Below, one piece after another: positions 5,887 to 6,171 of a DNA stretch of 6,171 nt. The stretch spans positions 1 to 6,171 of the forward strand of contig PFPJ01000040.1 in NCBI GenBank assembly GCA_002792995.1. The letters run 5' to 3'. The stretch's first letter is position 1. Every line of letters begins with the position of its first letter. The position numbers and the translations under genes were made by a program. This DNA is from Candidatus Magasanikbacteria bacterium CG_4_10_14_0_2_um_filter_41_10 (GTDB lineage Bacteria; Patescibacteriota; Patescibacteriia; Magasanikbacterales; UBA922). The notes under the pieces are model-generated. The model ran no database searches. It had not been told where the DNA came from and saw only the letters and a program-made list of their open reading frames with translations.

Positions 5887-6171
5887 ATGCCAGGATATGC
5901 ACGATTGTTCCTGATATACGACTACGAAGACTGGGGGATGAAAACAAAAAGCGTCGAAAAAAACCTGCGCTTCCCGCCTCATGCATGTCGTCGGTGGGTC
6001 TGTAACGGGACCTCCCATTTCGAGATCACAGACACAAGGTCGTCAGAATCGACCTGTGTGTTGCTCGAACCATGCGACACGAAGACTTGCGGAAACGGAC
6101 CCGCAAGATACATGGGACGAGAGCACTTGATCCCATGTGCTCGTCGCGTCATCCTCGGCGAAGATGCCACC
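5887..6171 (+). CDS. Unrecognised plus-strand protein, N-terminal part, open at window end
   Basis: From the ATG at 5887 the frame stays open for 95 codons to the end of the window. It is preceded by a tandem SD at good distance, and an in-frame ATG at 5938 is the alternative start. The product begins MPGYARLFLIYDYEDWG, is rich in Arg and contains six Cys, among them CDTKTCGNG (63-71), so metal binding is conceivable. I see no membrane segment, signal peptide or known domain, and do not recognise a family. The base composition (about 56% G+C in 6001-6171) is well above guaB (about 38-40% in sampled lines), and third codon positions are G/C-rich, unlike the minus-strand genes, which could mean horizontal transfer or a fast-evolving orphan. 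The same stretch holds several inverted repeats and an open frame on the minus strand, so a structured RNA or opposite-strand gene remains possible. It is divergent from guaB; no functional link can be inferred. Confidence 0.5.
   Translation, partial: MPGYARLFLIYDYEDWGMKTKSVEKNLRFPPHACRRWVCNGTSHFEITDTRSSESTCVLLEPCDTKTCGNGPARYMGREHLIPCARRVILGEDAT
5949..6145 (+). repeat. Cluster of five inverted repeats (potential RNA structure)
   Basis: Successive potential stem-loops on the plus strand: 5949-5953/5968-5972 (AAGCG/CGCTT); 5993-6000/6009-6015 (GGGTC against GACCT with a bulged T further out); 6032-6042/6050-6059 (AGGTCG/CGACCT plus four more pairs beyond a bulged A); 6086-6092/6101-6107 (CTTGCGG/CCGCAAG, perfect 7 bp, 8-nt loop) with an outer CCATG/CATGG at 6070-6074/6111-6115; and 6111-6117/6131-6137 (CATGGGA/TCCCATG). 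The last competes with the outer stem before it and with GAGCAC/GTGCTC (6121-6126/6137-6142). Pairings were found by eye; no folding energy was computed. Confidence 0.4.

Noticed and set aside
5821..6018. Minus-strand frame of 65 codons upstream of guaB
   Set aside because: No SD, no recognisable domain, low-complexity tail, and it overlaps the better supported plus-strand start.
6060..6074. GGTTCGAG on the minus strand, resembling a tRNA T-loop
   Set aside because: The flanking bases do not form the 5-bp T-stem, and no acceptor stem or anticodon arm is visible around it.
5979..6171. Minus-strand open frame reaching the window end
   Set aside because: It cannot be excluded because it may begin beyond the edge, but it shows no domain and no start signal, and the plus strand has an SD plus ATG. 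Kept only as an alternative.
1..6171. CRISPR array, insertion sequence or phage attachment site
   Set aside because: No spaced direct repeats, transposase coding sequence or flanking inverted repeats with target duplications were seen by eye on either strand.

Overview
The window looks like a piece of a compact bacterial chromosome of moderate G+C (about 38-40% in the lines hand-counted in guaB). It is most consistent with the candidate phyla radiation (Patescibacteria). That placement is inference: it rests on the dense layout, starts without Shine-Dalgarno (SD) sequences, a multi-membrane-segment CAP-domain protein whose N-terminus resembles proteins I associate with that group, and salvage-type purine genes. 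The standard genetic code fits; no in-frame TGA interrupts any gene.

Almost everything lies on the minus strand. Reading in the direction of transcription: guaB (IMP dehydrogenase family, 5685-4255), then after 12 nt a single 887-codon gene fusing adenylosuccinate synthetase to adenylosuccinate lyase (purA-purB, 4242-1579), then an intrinsic terminator (1569-1537). A second unit follows: a membrane-anchored CAP-domain protein (1512-175) with its own candidate promoter almost touching the start codon, and 1 nt later the N-terminus of an amino-acid permease-like protein that runs off the left edge.

The roughly 200-nt stretch 5686-5886 appears to be a divergent control region. It holds a candidate guaB promoter, a hairpin with a T7 tract directly before guaB, several extended -10-like boxes and a T9 tract. 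To the right, a plus-strand frame beginning at 5887 has a near-ideal SD and stays open to the window end (95 codons). This right end is more G+C-rich (about 56% in 6001-6171) and is full of inverted repeats, so it may be an orphan gene, a structured RNA, or both. I do not recognise it.

The purine genes work at the IMP branch point. PurA and PurB together convert IMP to AMP through adenylosuccinate, and here they are one polypeptide. GuaB normally takes IMP to XMP on the way to GMP. The most noteworthy points are the PurA-PurB fusion, a GuaB catalytic flap lacking the usual Arg-Tyr pair, and the hairpin/T-tract in the guaB leader.
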